From a virus: a DNA stretch of 64,000 nt. Both the position numbers and the translations under genes were made by a program. The stretch spans positions 1-64,000 of the IMG/VR virus record IMGVR_UViG_3300028840_008153. The stretch is one strand, 5' to 3'. The notes under the pieces were generated by a model. The model was not told the DNA's origin. It made no database searches and was given only the letters and a program-made list of their open reading frames with translations. Below are positions 1-6,327 of the stretch, piece by piece; the first letter of the stretch is position 1, and every line of letters begins with the position of its first letter.

Positions 1-183
1 TCACTCGGCCTCCTTGAGCTTCTTCTCGATCTTGTCGAGAGTTTCGTTGGCCTTCTCCCAAAGATCGGCCAACTCCGGGTCCTCGATACTGTCGGCCTTA
101 ATCATGCTCTGGATCGCGTAGGCAAGGTTTCCCTCGTCCTCGACGTACTCGGCGACCTCCTTCGTGCTTAACTTGTCCATCAA
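1..183 (-). CDS. Small acidic helical protein, 60 aa, unknown function
   Basis: I do not recognise this protein. It is short, charged and probably all-helical, with a lysine/glutamate-rich C-terminal third that could form a coiled coil (KIEKKLKEAE). Its ATG overlaps the stop of the next gene upstream (180-182) in an ATGA arrangement, so it is translationally coupled as the last visible gene of the leftward operon. There is no membrane segment or cysteine motif. Confidence 0.6.
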   Translation of the reverse strand: MMDKLSTKEVAEYVEDEGNLAYAIQSMIKADSIEDPELADLWEKANETLDKIEKKLKEAE

Positions 184-509
184 TCCTCCTCCCCGAGCGG
201 GTCGTAGCGAATGTCCAGCGTCAGAGCGAATTCAGGGTCCCACCATCCAATGGCCTTCGCATGTAGTATGAAACAGCGCTCGCACGAAACGGCACCACTC
301 TGATCAGCCGGAGCGGTATCGGTTCCCGGGCAGCTTTTACGGTGGGCCGGAATCAGCTTTAGCAGAGTTTCCCTATGCTCCACCCAAAGCGCGGCAAAGC
401 GCTCACGCTCCTCGATGGCCCGACGGCGCTCCTTGCGGCGGCGCTCGTTGATCTCGTTCTGCAGCTCGGCCGTCGTAAAGACTTCAAGCCTTTTTTCCTT
501 CGGTCCCAT
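180..509 (-). CDS. Charged protein with C-terminal Cys/His cluster, 109 aa
   Basis: Function unknown. The N-terminal half is a strongly charged helix (RRRKERRRAIEERERFAA), a likely coiled coil. The C-terminal half contains spaced cysteines and histidines (HRKSC, CERCFILH) that could hold a zinc ion. The ATG at 509 is preferred over an in-frame ATG 33 nt upstream because a GGAGGGGAG ribosome site lies just before it and it forms a TGATG overlap with the upstream stop. Confidence 0.65.
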   Translation of the reverse strand: MGPKEKRLEVFTTAELQNEINERRRKERRRAIEERERFAALWVEHRETLLKLIPAHRKSCPGTDTAPADQSGAVSCERCFILHAKAIGWWDPEFALTLDIRYDPLGEED

Positions 510-913
510 CAGCTCTCCCCTCCAAGTAACCCGTCCACACACTTTTCAGCGCACTCATGACAAATGACGGACTTGATGGGAACATCCTTCTCGCAGCGCT
601 CGCACTTGACCACGACCTCCGCGTCCTCGTGGTCGTCGCCAACGGGGGTATATGTTTGCTCGAAGATGTCGGGGCTACACGGGTAGAGTTCGCCCTTCAC
701 GCCCTTGATAACCCAGTCCCCCTCACGGGCTTTTAGGGGCCCCTCCGGCGTGGGTATGATCAGACCAGCCTCTCCAGTAACCGGATTGGCCACGATCGCC
801 GGTTTGCCATCCTTTAGGCTTCCGGCATCCGTGAACTTGAACACCTCATTAAGGGTGTCGGGCGTCAGCTGTACGGCCTCAACGACCACCGGCTTCTTTC
901 TGAATTTTGGCAT
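509..913 (-). CDS. PGDYG-type phage protein with C-terminal zinc ribbon, 134 aa
   Basis: The start (PKFRKKPVVVEAVQLT) and the central EGDWVIKGVKGELYPCSPDI match a small protein family common in phage genomes, annotated only as PGDYG-domain or conserved hypothetical. The C-terminal 35 residues add two CxxC pairs (CERC, CHEC), a probable zinc ribbon. The ATG at 913 has an AAAGGAAAG ribosome site; earlier in-frame starts would run into the tRNA-like element that ends at 930. Role unknown; family recognition is from motif memory. Confidence 0.75.
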   Translation of the reverse strand: MPKFRKKPVVVEAVQLTPDTLNEVFKFTDAGSLKDGKPAIVANPVTGEAGLIIPTPEGPLKAREGDWVIKGVKGELYPCSPDIFEQTYTPVGDDHEDAEVVVKCERCEKDVPIKSVICHECAEKCVDGLLGGES

Positions 914-929
914 CTTCTTTCCTTTCTGA

Positions 930-1000
930 TGGCACGAGCCGGGATCGAACCGACCAAGCACGTCCACCGCTGTGCTTTCAGGCGCCGCTGCCCTCGTGCC
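930..1000 (-). tRNA. tRNA-like element, anticodon arm non-canonical (type unassigned)
   Basis: On the minus strand a perfect 7-bp acceptor stem (GGCACGA/TCGTGCC) encloses a good T arm (stem GTCGG/CCGGC, loop TTCGATC) and a one-base discriminator A; CCA is not encoded. Only 39 nt lie between acceptor and T arm. They can form a weak 3-bp D stem (CAG/CTG) and a 6-bp stem (AAGCAC/GTGCTT) closing a 10-nt loop instead of 7. No anticodon can be assigned. The element sits in the operon, abutting the stop codon of the gene before it and 17 nt ahead of the next ATG. Confidence 0.5.
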
Positions 1001-1222
1001 TCAAGTCCAGGGTTTGTTGGGAATCAGCCCGTTCAGGGAGTCCTGGTCGGCAGCAACCTGGATCTTGACAAGTTCCTGAGTATCCTCCCACGTGAAAGCC
1101 ACCGTGGACTTCCCCCAAAGTTCCGTCTTGTCCTCACACTTCTTCTCCAGGGCGTCGGCGGCCTCGCGCAGCTCCTTGGGTGTGGTGAAGACGGTCAACA
1201 CCCGCTCTTCCCGTATGCTCAT
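1001..1222 (-). CDS. Small hypothetical protein, 73 aa
   Basis: No family recognised. It is a compact, soluble, charged protein with an N-terminal beta-like segment (EERVLTVFTTP) and a helical middle (KELREAADALEKKCE). Its stop codon at 1001-1003 directly touches the 5' end of the tRNA-like element, so processing of that element would separate this message from the genes after it. Confidence 0.6.
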   Translation of the reverse strand: MSIREERVLTVFTTPKELREAADALEKKCEDKTELWGKSTVAFTWEDTQELVKIQVAADQDSLNGLIPNKPWT

Positions 1223-1225
1223 CGT

Positions 1226-1639
1226 TCAGCCCTCGTGTTTTTGGAAAGTCACCTCCGTGCCGGTGATGGCGCTCACCTTATTTATCAAGCGGAGCATGTC
1301 CTCGTTCCGCACATCAAACTCCCACTCGTCATTCGGCAGCGGCATGAGCGAGAAACTGCGTGAGCTGGACACCAACATCATCGCCACGATCATGGCTTCG
1401 TCCTGTCGCTTGATGACGAAGCGCGCCCGATTGTACTTCGGCGGAGGGATGTTCTGGGCCTTTGGCACGTAATCCTGTCTCCGGCCCGTGGGGCTGAGCC
1501 CCTGCCGCTTCAGCTCGCGCCGCAGTTGTTTGTTTTCCTGCTTGAGGTTATGCGCCTCCTCCTTGAACTTCACGGCGTTCGCGTGCGTGCACCAGGCCGC
1601 ATGCATGCTGCCGCCACAGCCGCATTCTGAACAGGCCAT
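1226..1639 (-). CDS. Cys/His N-terminus plus coiled-coil protein, 137 aa
   Basis: The first 20 residues carry a dense metal-binding-like cluster (CSECGCGGSMHAAWCTH), followed by a coiled coil of about 30 residues (KQENKQLRRELKRQ) and a mixed C-terminal domain. The ATG at 1639 overlaps the upstream stop as TGATG; an ATG 3 nt earlier is also possible. The ribosome site AGGAAAGG lies inside the end of the upstream gene. Function unknown. Confidence 0.65.
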   Translation of the reverse strand: MACSECGCGGSMHAAWCTHANAVKFKEEAHNLKQENKQLRRELKRQGLSPTGRRQDYVPKAQNIPPPKYNRARFVIKRQDEAMIVAMMLVSSSRSFSLMPLPNDEWEFDVRNEDMLRLINKVSAITGTEVTFQKHEG

Positions 1640-1779
1640 CAATCGGTTCCTTTCCTGATCTCATCACGGATTTCCATCCACAACGTGCCCAGCATGTTTG
1701 CTCCGTCGTGGTCGGGGCCCCAGCCCCAAAAGTCGTCCCGCCACTTATCGGAGAAATCGTCCCAGCTTCCGCGCGCCAT
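1639..1779 (-). CDS. Very small Trp/Asp-rich protein, 46 aa
   Basis: A 46-codon frame begins with ARGSWDDFSDKWRDDFWG and ends IRKGTD. Its ATG (1777-1779) overlaps the TAA of the upstream gene as TAATG, and its TGA overlaps the next ATG as TGATG, exactly the coupling seen across this operon, which is the main reason to believe it. Without it a 140-nt gap would break the operon. Its C-terminus (RKGTD) matches that of the gene ending at 2150, because both encode the same ribosome-site sequence for the following gene. Function unknown. Confidence 0.6.
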   Translation of the reverse strand: MARGSWDDFSDKWRDDFWGWGPDHDGANMLGTLWMEIRDEIRKGTD

Positions 1780-2150
1780 TAGCTGCTAGCCTCCAAGAGG
1801 TCGCCACGACTTTCCAAAAATGCCCGAAGGGCACTTCCTTCAGAAAACTCTGAAAACCCCAGACACACTCGCCAGCCGTGTTTTTGCATGTGCGTCAGCC
1901 AGTCTGATTGGAGGGTCTCCAAATTCACCGGAGGTTCGCCGCCGCAGATGTGGCGTTCGCCTATGCGGAGCACAACTCTGGGAGGATCAAAATCTGGTAA
2001 ATGAGAAACTTCGTCAACCGTCACCGCCAGATCGTACTCCAGCTCAATGTGGTCCCCTTTTGAAGGGATGACCGACATCTCCAACTTCCGATGAAAGAAA
2101 AGACGCCCCCCTTCTGCCGTAGGAAGTGGCAAATGTAGTTCTACTAACAT
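1779..2150 (-). CDS. Hypothetical protein, 123 aa
   Basis: Soluble mixed alpha/beta protein with beta-rich N-terminal half (LVELHLPLPTAEGGRLFFH; HIELEYDLAVTVDEV). No motif recognised. The ATG at 2150 overlaps the upstream TGA (TGATG), and the ribosome site AGGAAAGGAACC is encoded in the tail of the upstream gene. Confidence 0.6.
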   Translation of the reverse strand: MLVELHLPLPTAEGGRLFFHRKLEMSVIPSKGDHIELEYDLAVTVDEVSHLPDFDPPRVVLRIGERHICGGEPPVNLETLQSDWLTHMQKHGWRVCLGFSEFSEGSALRAFLESRGDLLEASS

Positions 2151-2692
2151 CAGTCGGTTCCTTTCCTGGTTCTGATCCCGTTGTTTGCCCCAACCCTACG
2201 CTGCTGCTCGACCCACTCCTTGTAGCTGAGGGTCGTGTAGTCGTTGACAATCTGCTCCTTCCATTCCTTCTTCGGGTAAAGCTCGTCCTCATCGAACAAC
2301 ATGGCCGAGAGGCTGAGGCTCGCGCCCTCCATGTTGACGGAGTGGGTGCAATCCTCCTGGTTGATGTCGGCCCACAACGCGACACGCAGCGTGCCTTCGT
2401 ACTGCTCGACGAAGATCGGCGTGCCCTTCTTCCCGCTGCACTTGTCGCCGTAGCCGTCGACCTGGATCTCGATCGCTTGGCCAACTCTTAACGTTCCCGT
2501 CTTGTCGGGCTCGATGCTCGCTGAATCAACCAGACGAAAGGGAATCACCGGCTCGCCGAGTTCGTCGGGCTCATCGGCGCCTGCGACGATTTCGTGGGTG
2601 TCGTTCTTGACGAGTTGCCACTCGCCGCAATCGTCGCGTCGGATGTGGTGGGTGAAAGGGTCGTAGGTTTTGGGATGAACTTCGGAACTCAT
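2150..2692 (-). CDS. Hypothetical protein, 180 aa
   Basis: Soluble protein of unknown function. The N-terminal part (TYDPFTHHIRRDDCGEWQLV) and a central beta-rich segment (RVGQAIEIQVDGYGDKCSGK) are visible, but no family is recognised. The ATG at 2692 is chosen because a strong AGGAGG lies 7 nt upstream; the longer in-frame start at 2767 would extend into a palindrome-rich non-coding region. It is the first gene after the repeat-rich intergenic region, so it probably starts a transcription unit. Confidence 0.65.
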   Translation of the reverse strand: MSSEVHPKTYDPFTHHIRRDDCGEWQLVKNDTHEIVAGADEPDELGEPVIPFRLVDSASIEPDKTGTLRVGQAIEIQVDGYGDKCSGKKGTPIFVEQYEGTLRVALWADINQEDCTHSVNMEGASLSLSAMLFDEDELYPKKEWKEQIVNDYTTLSYKEWVEQQRRVGANNGIRTRKGTD

Positions 2693-2944
2693 TCCTATTT
2701 CCTCCTGTAACTGGCCGGGCGGGCGGCCAGGCCGACCGTAAGGGAGAACGGCCGGCCGCACGGCCAATGGCCTAAGGGCCTTTAGGGAACAAAACGGAAT
2801 ATTTTATCAAGAGTTGGCGCAAATTATCAGTGAGCCCGATAATTTACCCAACTATGTGCAAATTCCGTTTTGTTTCCTTAATAAGCTATCTGTGAAGGGC
2901 CGATCTTGGAACTATGTGCAATTCCACATTGTTCCCTTAATAAG
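2693..2944. repeat. Repeat-rich, AT-richer intergenic region (direct and inverted repeats)
   Basis: This gene-free stretch holds several ordered repeats. A 43-nt unit at 2850-2892 recurs imperfectly at 2910-2951 (60-nt period); both copies start AACTATGTGCAA and end TTAATAAGCTATCTG. A perfect 8-bp inverted repeat AAATTATC/GATAATTT lies at 2821-2845. GGGAACAAAACGGAAT at 2785-2800 is an inverted near-copy of ATTCCGTTTTGTTTCC at 2862-2877. It is AT-richer than its surroundings. It could be a control region or a replication origin; I cannot decide between them. Confidence 0.7.
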
Positions 2945-3163
2945 CTATCTGGCAACTCGCAGGATTTTCCCCGATCCTTGGAAGGCGTCGATCATAGCCT
3001 CCGCATTGGGAAGATCGGTTTCAACTTCCACGAACTCCTTGGCGGGCTTGTCTGGATCGCCGGCGAGCGACCATGGCGCCTCGTAATGGGCCAACCGCAT
3101 CGTTACATCTTCGGCGGCTTCTGGGCTTCTGCACACGAGGCGCACTTTTTTCCTTCTCCCCAT
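2945..3163 (-). CDS. Hypothetical protein, 72 aa
   Basis: A short basic-then-acidic protein (start GRRKKVRLVCRSPEAAEDV) with no recognised family. The ATG has a good GAGGAG site 7 nt upstream. It overlaps the 3' part of the gene that begins at 3344 by 143 nt in another frame. The composition here looks like real protein, whereas the overlapping tail of the 3344 gene is Arg/Ala-rich, as expected for an out-of-frame read. Confidence 0.6.
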   Translation of the reverse strand: MGRRKKVRLVCRSPEAAEDVTMRLAHYEAPWSLAGDPDKPAKEFVEVETDLPNAEAMIDAFQGSGKILRVAR

Positions 3164-3344
3164 CCTGGTTCTCCTCGTTCACGACCAGCACCTCGGTTCC
3201 CTTCGCCGGACCTTCGTCGATCCAGCCGATCCCAACCCACTGCATGCGCCGGCCACCGATCTCAACGGCCTGAGGCAAGCGCTTACTGTTACAAACCGAG
3301 AGTCGGTCCAACTCACTGAAAGTGATTGTCTTTCGCTCTGCCAT
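3021..3344 (-). CDS. Hypothetical protein, 107 aa; C-terminus overlaps next gene out of frame
   Basis: The first ~65 residues look genuine (TITFSELDRLSV; MQWVGIGWIDEGPAKG; EVLVVNEENQ). From about residue 66 the sequence is Arg/Pro/Gly-rich and lies over the 72-aa gene in a different frame. Either the two genes truly overlap by 143 nt, or a +1 shift or base-call error once joined them. A run GGAAAAAAG lies at the transition, but the frame relation is +1, so a standard -1 slippery site does not explain it. Confidence 0.5.
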   Translation of the reverse strand: MAERKTITFSELDRLSVCNSKRLPQAVEIGGRRMQWVGIGWIDEGPAKGTEVLVVNEENQDGEKEKSAPRVQKPRSRRRCNDAVGPLRGAMVARRRSRQARQGVRGS

Positions 3345-3352
3345 GGGGCCTC

Positions 3353-3637
3353 CTAGAACATGGTCGGGACCTGCTCGGCCCGCTGGATCACCTCGACCTT
3401 CTCGATCGAGAGAAACTCTGGCTGGGTGCGCTGTTCCATGTGGGTGAAGTATTTCTCAACCATGACTTCCGGGTCCTTCGGGATGGGAAGTGCCTTTCTC
3501 CCGACCCGATCGCGCATCTCGGACTTCCAGTTGTTCTCCACGTATGCCTGCGCCACCTTGTTGGCCAACTCCTCCGTCTGACAGGCATAGTGGTTGTGCC
3601 CGTGGCGATGCTCGATCACGACGATGTGGACCTTCAT
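3353..3637 (-). CDS. Hypothetical protein, 94 aa
   Basis: The ATG at 3637 has a GGAGG ribosome site and overlaps the upstream stop as ATGA. The product begins KVHIVVIEHRHGHNHYAC, a histidine-rich beta segment, followed by a helix. The long in-frame extension upstream (to 3739) lies over another gene and is rejected. No family recognised. Confidence 0.65.
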   Translation of the reverse strand: MKVHIVVIEHRHGHNHYACQTEELANKVAQAYVENNWKSEMRDRVGRKALPIPKDPEVMVEKYFTHMEQRTQPEFLSIEKVEVIQRAEQVPTMF

Positions 3638-4002
3638 GTTGCCTCCTTCCCGCCTGGCGGCTGCTCGGCGTAACGCCACGCGGCCTCCATGAGTGTTTCC
3701 TTTCCCAGCCTGCGCTCCAGGTTCTTGATGAAGCGCCACAGAGTCTGGTGGTACTCGATGAACTCGTCCTTCAGCCGACTGTAGCGCGCCGCTACGACCA
3801 GCGTGTCGCCCTCCTCGGTCGTGATCTCAATCGTCTTGTACGTGACCTTCTTTCCGGCCGGCGTTACGACGGGCACCGGGCCGAGCTTCTTGATCAGGTC
3901 AAGAACGTTCTGCAGCTGATAGACGTACAGGCCCGACACCGTCATGTTCTTCAACAACATCAGCAGCACGAAGCGCTTCTTGTCCGAGATTCGCAGTTTC
4001 AT
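3634..4002 (-). CDS. Hypothetical protein, 122 aa
   Basis: Starts KLRISDKKRFVLLMLLKN; the next part resembles a winged-helix-like arrangement (helix, QLQNVLDLIKKLGPV, then a beta hairpin with KVTYKTIEIT), but this is only a visual impression. AAAGGAGGG precedes the ATG at 4002, which overlaps the upstream TGA as ATGA. Function unknown. Confidence 0.65.
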   Translation of the reverse strand: MKLRISDKKRFVLLMLLKNMTVSGLYVYQLQNVLDLIKKLGPVPVVTPAGKKVTYKTIEITTEEGDTLVVAARYSRLKDEFIEYHQTLWRFIKNLERRLGKETLMEAAWRYAEQPPGGKEAT

Positions 4003-4529
4003 TTGGAGCACCCTCCTTTGCACGTGAGCCTTCCACACAAATCGCAGCCGGGCTTGGAAGGTTCAAAGCCCGCTATCCGTCCAGCCTGAGCCAGCTCTCG
4101 CCTTCCAACACGATTGTGTAGCTGTTGCCACCCTCTGATGCCAGAGGTGTAAATCAGGTGCTCCAAAAACTTCACACGCCTTTTCAGGTCATCGACTTCG
4201 TCGTGCAGGTTGTGAAGCGCCCGCCGGTCGCCGTCGATCCAGAGGCCGCAGTCCTTTTCGGGCAGACACCCGAAGCACGGCTGCAGGATCTGGCTTCCGT
4301 CGATGCCGCACCCGTGGTCGTCCACGTACCACTCGTAGATGTGAACGCTTTCAGGGTGTTGCAGCACGAGGCTGCCGATCCACCGGTCCGGCTGCGGCGG
4401 ATACCACGGCCATTTGACCTCGCCGGCTTTCCCCTCCTTCGTCAGCCAGATCGGGCACCCGCGCGGGAGCCTGTGAACCCACGGAAAGGCCGGCGGGTCA
4501 ATCGGCGCGGGTTTGGGTTCGTTGGTCAT
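3999..4529 (-). CDS. Trp/Cys-rich hypothetical protein, 176 aa
   Basis: Proline- and tryptophan-rich N-terminal half, then a predicted helical pair (HNLHDEVDDLKRRVKFLEHL), and a C-terminal zinc-ribbon-like cluster (CDLCGRLTCKGGC). It resembles small phage proteins of unknown role. It sits between the sulfotransferase gene and two small genes in the same operon. Confidence 0.6.
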   Translation of the reverse strand: MTNEPKPAPIDPPAFPWVHRLPRGCPIWLTKEGKAGEVKWPWYPPQPDRWIGSLVLQHPESVHIYEWYVDDHGCGIDGSQILQPCFGCLPEKDCGLWIDGDRRALHNLHDEVDDLKRRVKFLEHLIYTSGIRGWQQLHNRVGRRELAQAGRIAGFEPSKPGCDLCGRLTCKGGCSK

Positions 4530-4537
4530 TATTTCTC

Positions 4538-5113
4538 CTAATCGAACGTGTATCCGAAGTTGCGGATGTCCTCCACGTAACGCTCCTCAACCCAGCGGCG
4601 GGCCTCCGCGTTGTACATCTCCTGGTAGGGCCGGTGGGCCCGCCGCTCCTCGAAGACCTCCTCCGGCACCTCCCGTTCGAGCAACCGACAGATCCAGATC
4701 AGATCCCTATGGAGCGTCTCGAACCGCCCGACATACCGGCACGGAAGAATGAAGTGACTGCAGGGCCGGTGCATGGCCATGCCCTTGGACACGTAATGCG
4801 GCCTGCCGGACGTGTCCGGGCAGTCGTTCTGGAGCCAGTCCATAAACAGGGTCTGATCATCCAGCTGCTCGGCGTTGATGCGCGCACAGATGGACACGAG
4901 ACGATCCCACGGGTTACGAACGAACCCGAAGGTAAACATTCGCCTCCACCGCTCGGTGCCGAAACGCCTGACCAGCCACCACGCGGGCGCGTGCCCGAAG
5001 TAATGCTCTTCGGGGTTGGCTTTCTTGCCCTGATGGGACCGCAGGCCAAGCATGATCGACAGCGACGTGCTCGCCGTCCTCGGAGTACAGAGCATGCACC
5101 AGTCTTTAATCAT
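4538..5113 (-). CDS. Sulfotransferase-family protein, 191 aa
   Basis: Sulfotransferases move sulfate from PAPS to a hydroxyl, often on a sugar. The N-terminal TPRTASTSLSIML fits the PAPS 5'-phosphosulfate loop and FGFVRNPWDRLVS fits the 3'-phosphate-binding motif of the Sulfotransfer_2 type. Histidines between them (EEHYFGH) could act in catalysis. It is short compared with cellular enzymes (about 250 aa or more), so it is a minimal form. AAGGAGAT precedes the ATG, right after the second tRNA-like element. The substrate is unknown; phage or host glycans are plausible. Confidence 0.75.
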   Translation of the reverse strand: MIKDWCMLCTPRTASTSLSIMLGLRSHQGKKANPEEHYFGHAPAWWLVRRFGTERWRRMFTFGFVRNPWDRLVSICARINAEQLDDQTLFMDWLQNDCPDTSGRPHYVSKGMAMHRPCSHFILPCRYVGRFETLHRDLIWICRLLEREVPEEVFEERRAHRPYQEMYNAEARRWVEERYVEDIRNFGYTFD

Positions 5114-5131
5114 GAGATCTCCTTGAAAAGC

Positions 5132-5207
5132 CCCACGCCGTGGGAGTCGAACCCGCCACAGGAATTTGGCCGCCCACCGCTCACCTGTTCGAGCGGCTCC
5201 GGCGTGG
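5132..5207 (-). tRNA. Second tRNA-like element, anticodon arm non-canonical; overlaps a CDS end
   Basis: The minus strand has a 7- to 8-bp acceptor stem (CCACGCC/GGCGTGG), a 6-bp D stem (CCGCTC/GAGCGG) with a GG-containing 8-nt loop, and a T arm with loop TTCGACT and one mismatch. The 76-nt length is normal, but the anticodon region cannot form a 5-bp stem with a 7-nt loop; the best fold gives 2 bp around CCAAATT, and no anticodon is assignable. The first 27 nt also encode the end of the upstream protein. The next gene's ribosome site follows directly. Confidence 0.5.
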
Positions 5208-5552
5208 GACCGGTTTCTTTTTGCTTCTGAGCGGCTTCATCTCTATCGTGTCGCCAGCTCGGATCTTGTAGCTGCGACTTCGTTTTCTCCCATTCACCCA
5301 GAATCGAACTTCCTCCAGCGGCGAGCAGTTCGCAAACTCTCGTATGACGTCTATGGCCTCAAACTTGGCTAAAGGCGCCCCGATGAGCTTCGGACTCTGA
5401 ATGGTTATCATGTTGAACCGAAACTTAAACAGGACGCCGCCGTAATCCTTCAGCATGGCCATCCGCGCTTCCTCTTGCGCTTGTAGGTCTTTCACGTAGG
5501 TAGTGATAACCCTCAGCGCCTGATCTATCGCCACGCCATCTACCATGCTCAC
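5181..5552 (-). CDS. Small basic-tailed protein, paralogue of the upstream gene, 123 aa
   Basis: The C-terminal half (FWVNGRKRSRSYKIRAGDTI) matches that of the 115-aa gene just upstream (RVNGRVRQTHYVVKAGDTV), and both share an N-terminal helical domain, so the two are tandem duplicates. The VNGR...AGDTVEV pattern recalls small RNA-binding (S4-like) folds, but this is tentative. GTG at 5552 is preferred because AGGAGG lies 5 nt upstream; an ATG lies at 5546. The last nine codons run into the tRNA-like element. Confidence 0.6.
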   Translation of the reverse strand: MSMVDGVAIDQALRVITTYVKDLQAQEEARMAMLKDYGGVLFKFRFNMITIQSPKLIGAPLAKFEAIDVIREFANCSPLEEVRFWVNGRKRSRSYKIRAGDTIEMKPLRSKKKPVPRRSRSNR

Positions 5553-5896
5553 GCGTGCCTCCTGCTGTAGGGCCTGATCACTTCCACGGTGTCGCCAGCC
5601 TTGACCACGTAGTGGGTCTGCCTCACCCTGCCGTTCACCCGGAAGCGGTAATGCTTCGGTCGTTCCGCAGCGATGATCCGCCCGGCACTCGTGCGCCAGA
5701 AGCTGGACAGGCGCGTCCCGACGAGCTTCCCGCCGTTCAACGTGAGCGTGTTGTTCCGAAACCGCACGGTCACCGCGTTGTATGCCTTCAGGATCTTGGC
5801 TTCCGCCTTCTCTGCCGCCTTGGTATCGTCCACGTACTGGCCGATTGCCATCAGGGCCTGCTGCATGGTCATGTAATCAGTCGTGTTCTCGCTCAT
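5549..5896 (-). CDS. Paralogue of the downstream gene, 115 aa
   Basis: Begins SENTTDYMTMQQALMAIGQY and ends with the shared HYVVKAGDTVEVI segment. The middle (VRFRNNTLTLNGGKLVGTRL) aligns by eye with FKFRFNMITIQSPKLIGAPL of its neighbour. The ATG at 5896 overlaps the methyltransferase stop (ATGA) with a GGGAGAGAG site. Function unknown; the duplication suggests a paired or dosage-related role. Confidence 0.65.
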   Translation of the reverse strand: MSENTTDYMTMQQALMAIGQYVDDTKAAEKAEAKILKAYNAVTVRFRNNTLTLNGGKLVGTRLSSFWRTSAGRIIAAERPKHYRFRVNGRVRQTHYVVKAGDTVEVIRPYSRRHA

Positions 5897-6327
5897 GTCT
5901 CTCTCCCTATCACGTAGGTCTCGTATCTGCAGTTTCTCCACAGGCGCGGCTCATCGAGAACCACCTCGATTTGATACCCCCATGAAGTCTTCCTCCACCC
6001 CCGGATGTCACGACGCACGGTCACGTACGACTTGCCTCCAGGCGCCAAAAGCTCCCTGATCTCCTCGATAACTTGTGCACGGTCCCAAGGGAGCCAGATC
6101 GTGTTGAGGACATACGTGCACGTTATGGTGTCGAATGTGCCTTCGGGCTTGGTGGGAAACGAGACGCTGTCGTACTTCTCGGCACCGACGATGTCGGCGT
6201 CCTCGCCTCGTCCACACCCGAAGTCCAGGATTCTGCCTACAACCAGTTCGGCTTCACAAAGCCTTCTCATGGGGGCGGACAGCCCCCCACGCCTGATCGC
6301 CGATCGGTGGAACCGACGGGCGCTCAT
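5893..6327 (-). CDS. SAM-dependent methyltransferase (class I), 144 aa
   Basis: Motif I ILDFGCGRGEDADIVGA, an acidic strand FDTITCTYVLNTI and LLAPGGKSYVTVRRD are the ordered hallmarks of a class I Rossmann methyltransferase. At 144 aa it is compact and lacks an obvious target-recognition domain, so the substrate (DNA, protein, sugar or small molecule) cannot be named. It overlaps both neighbours by ATGA. Confidence 0.8.
   Translation of the reverse strand: MSARRFHRSAIRRGGLSAPMRRLCEAELVVGRILDFGCGRGEDADIVGAEKYDSVSFPTKPEGTFDTITCTYVLNTIWLPWDRAQVIEEIRELLAPGGKSYVTVRRDIRGWRKTSWGYQIEVVLDEPRLWRNCRYETYVIGRET

Noticed and set aside
930-1000. Assignment of a specific amino acid to the first tRNA-like element
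   Set aside because: The loop contains several possible triplets (such as GGA or GTG) but no 7-nt loop with a proper T33, so any label would be a guess.
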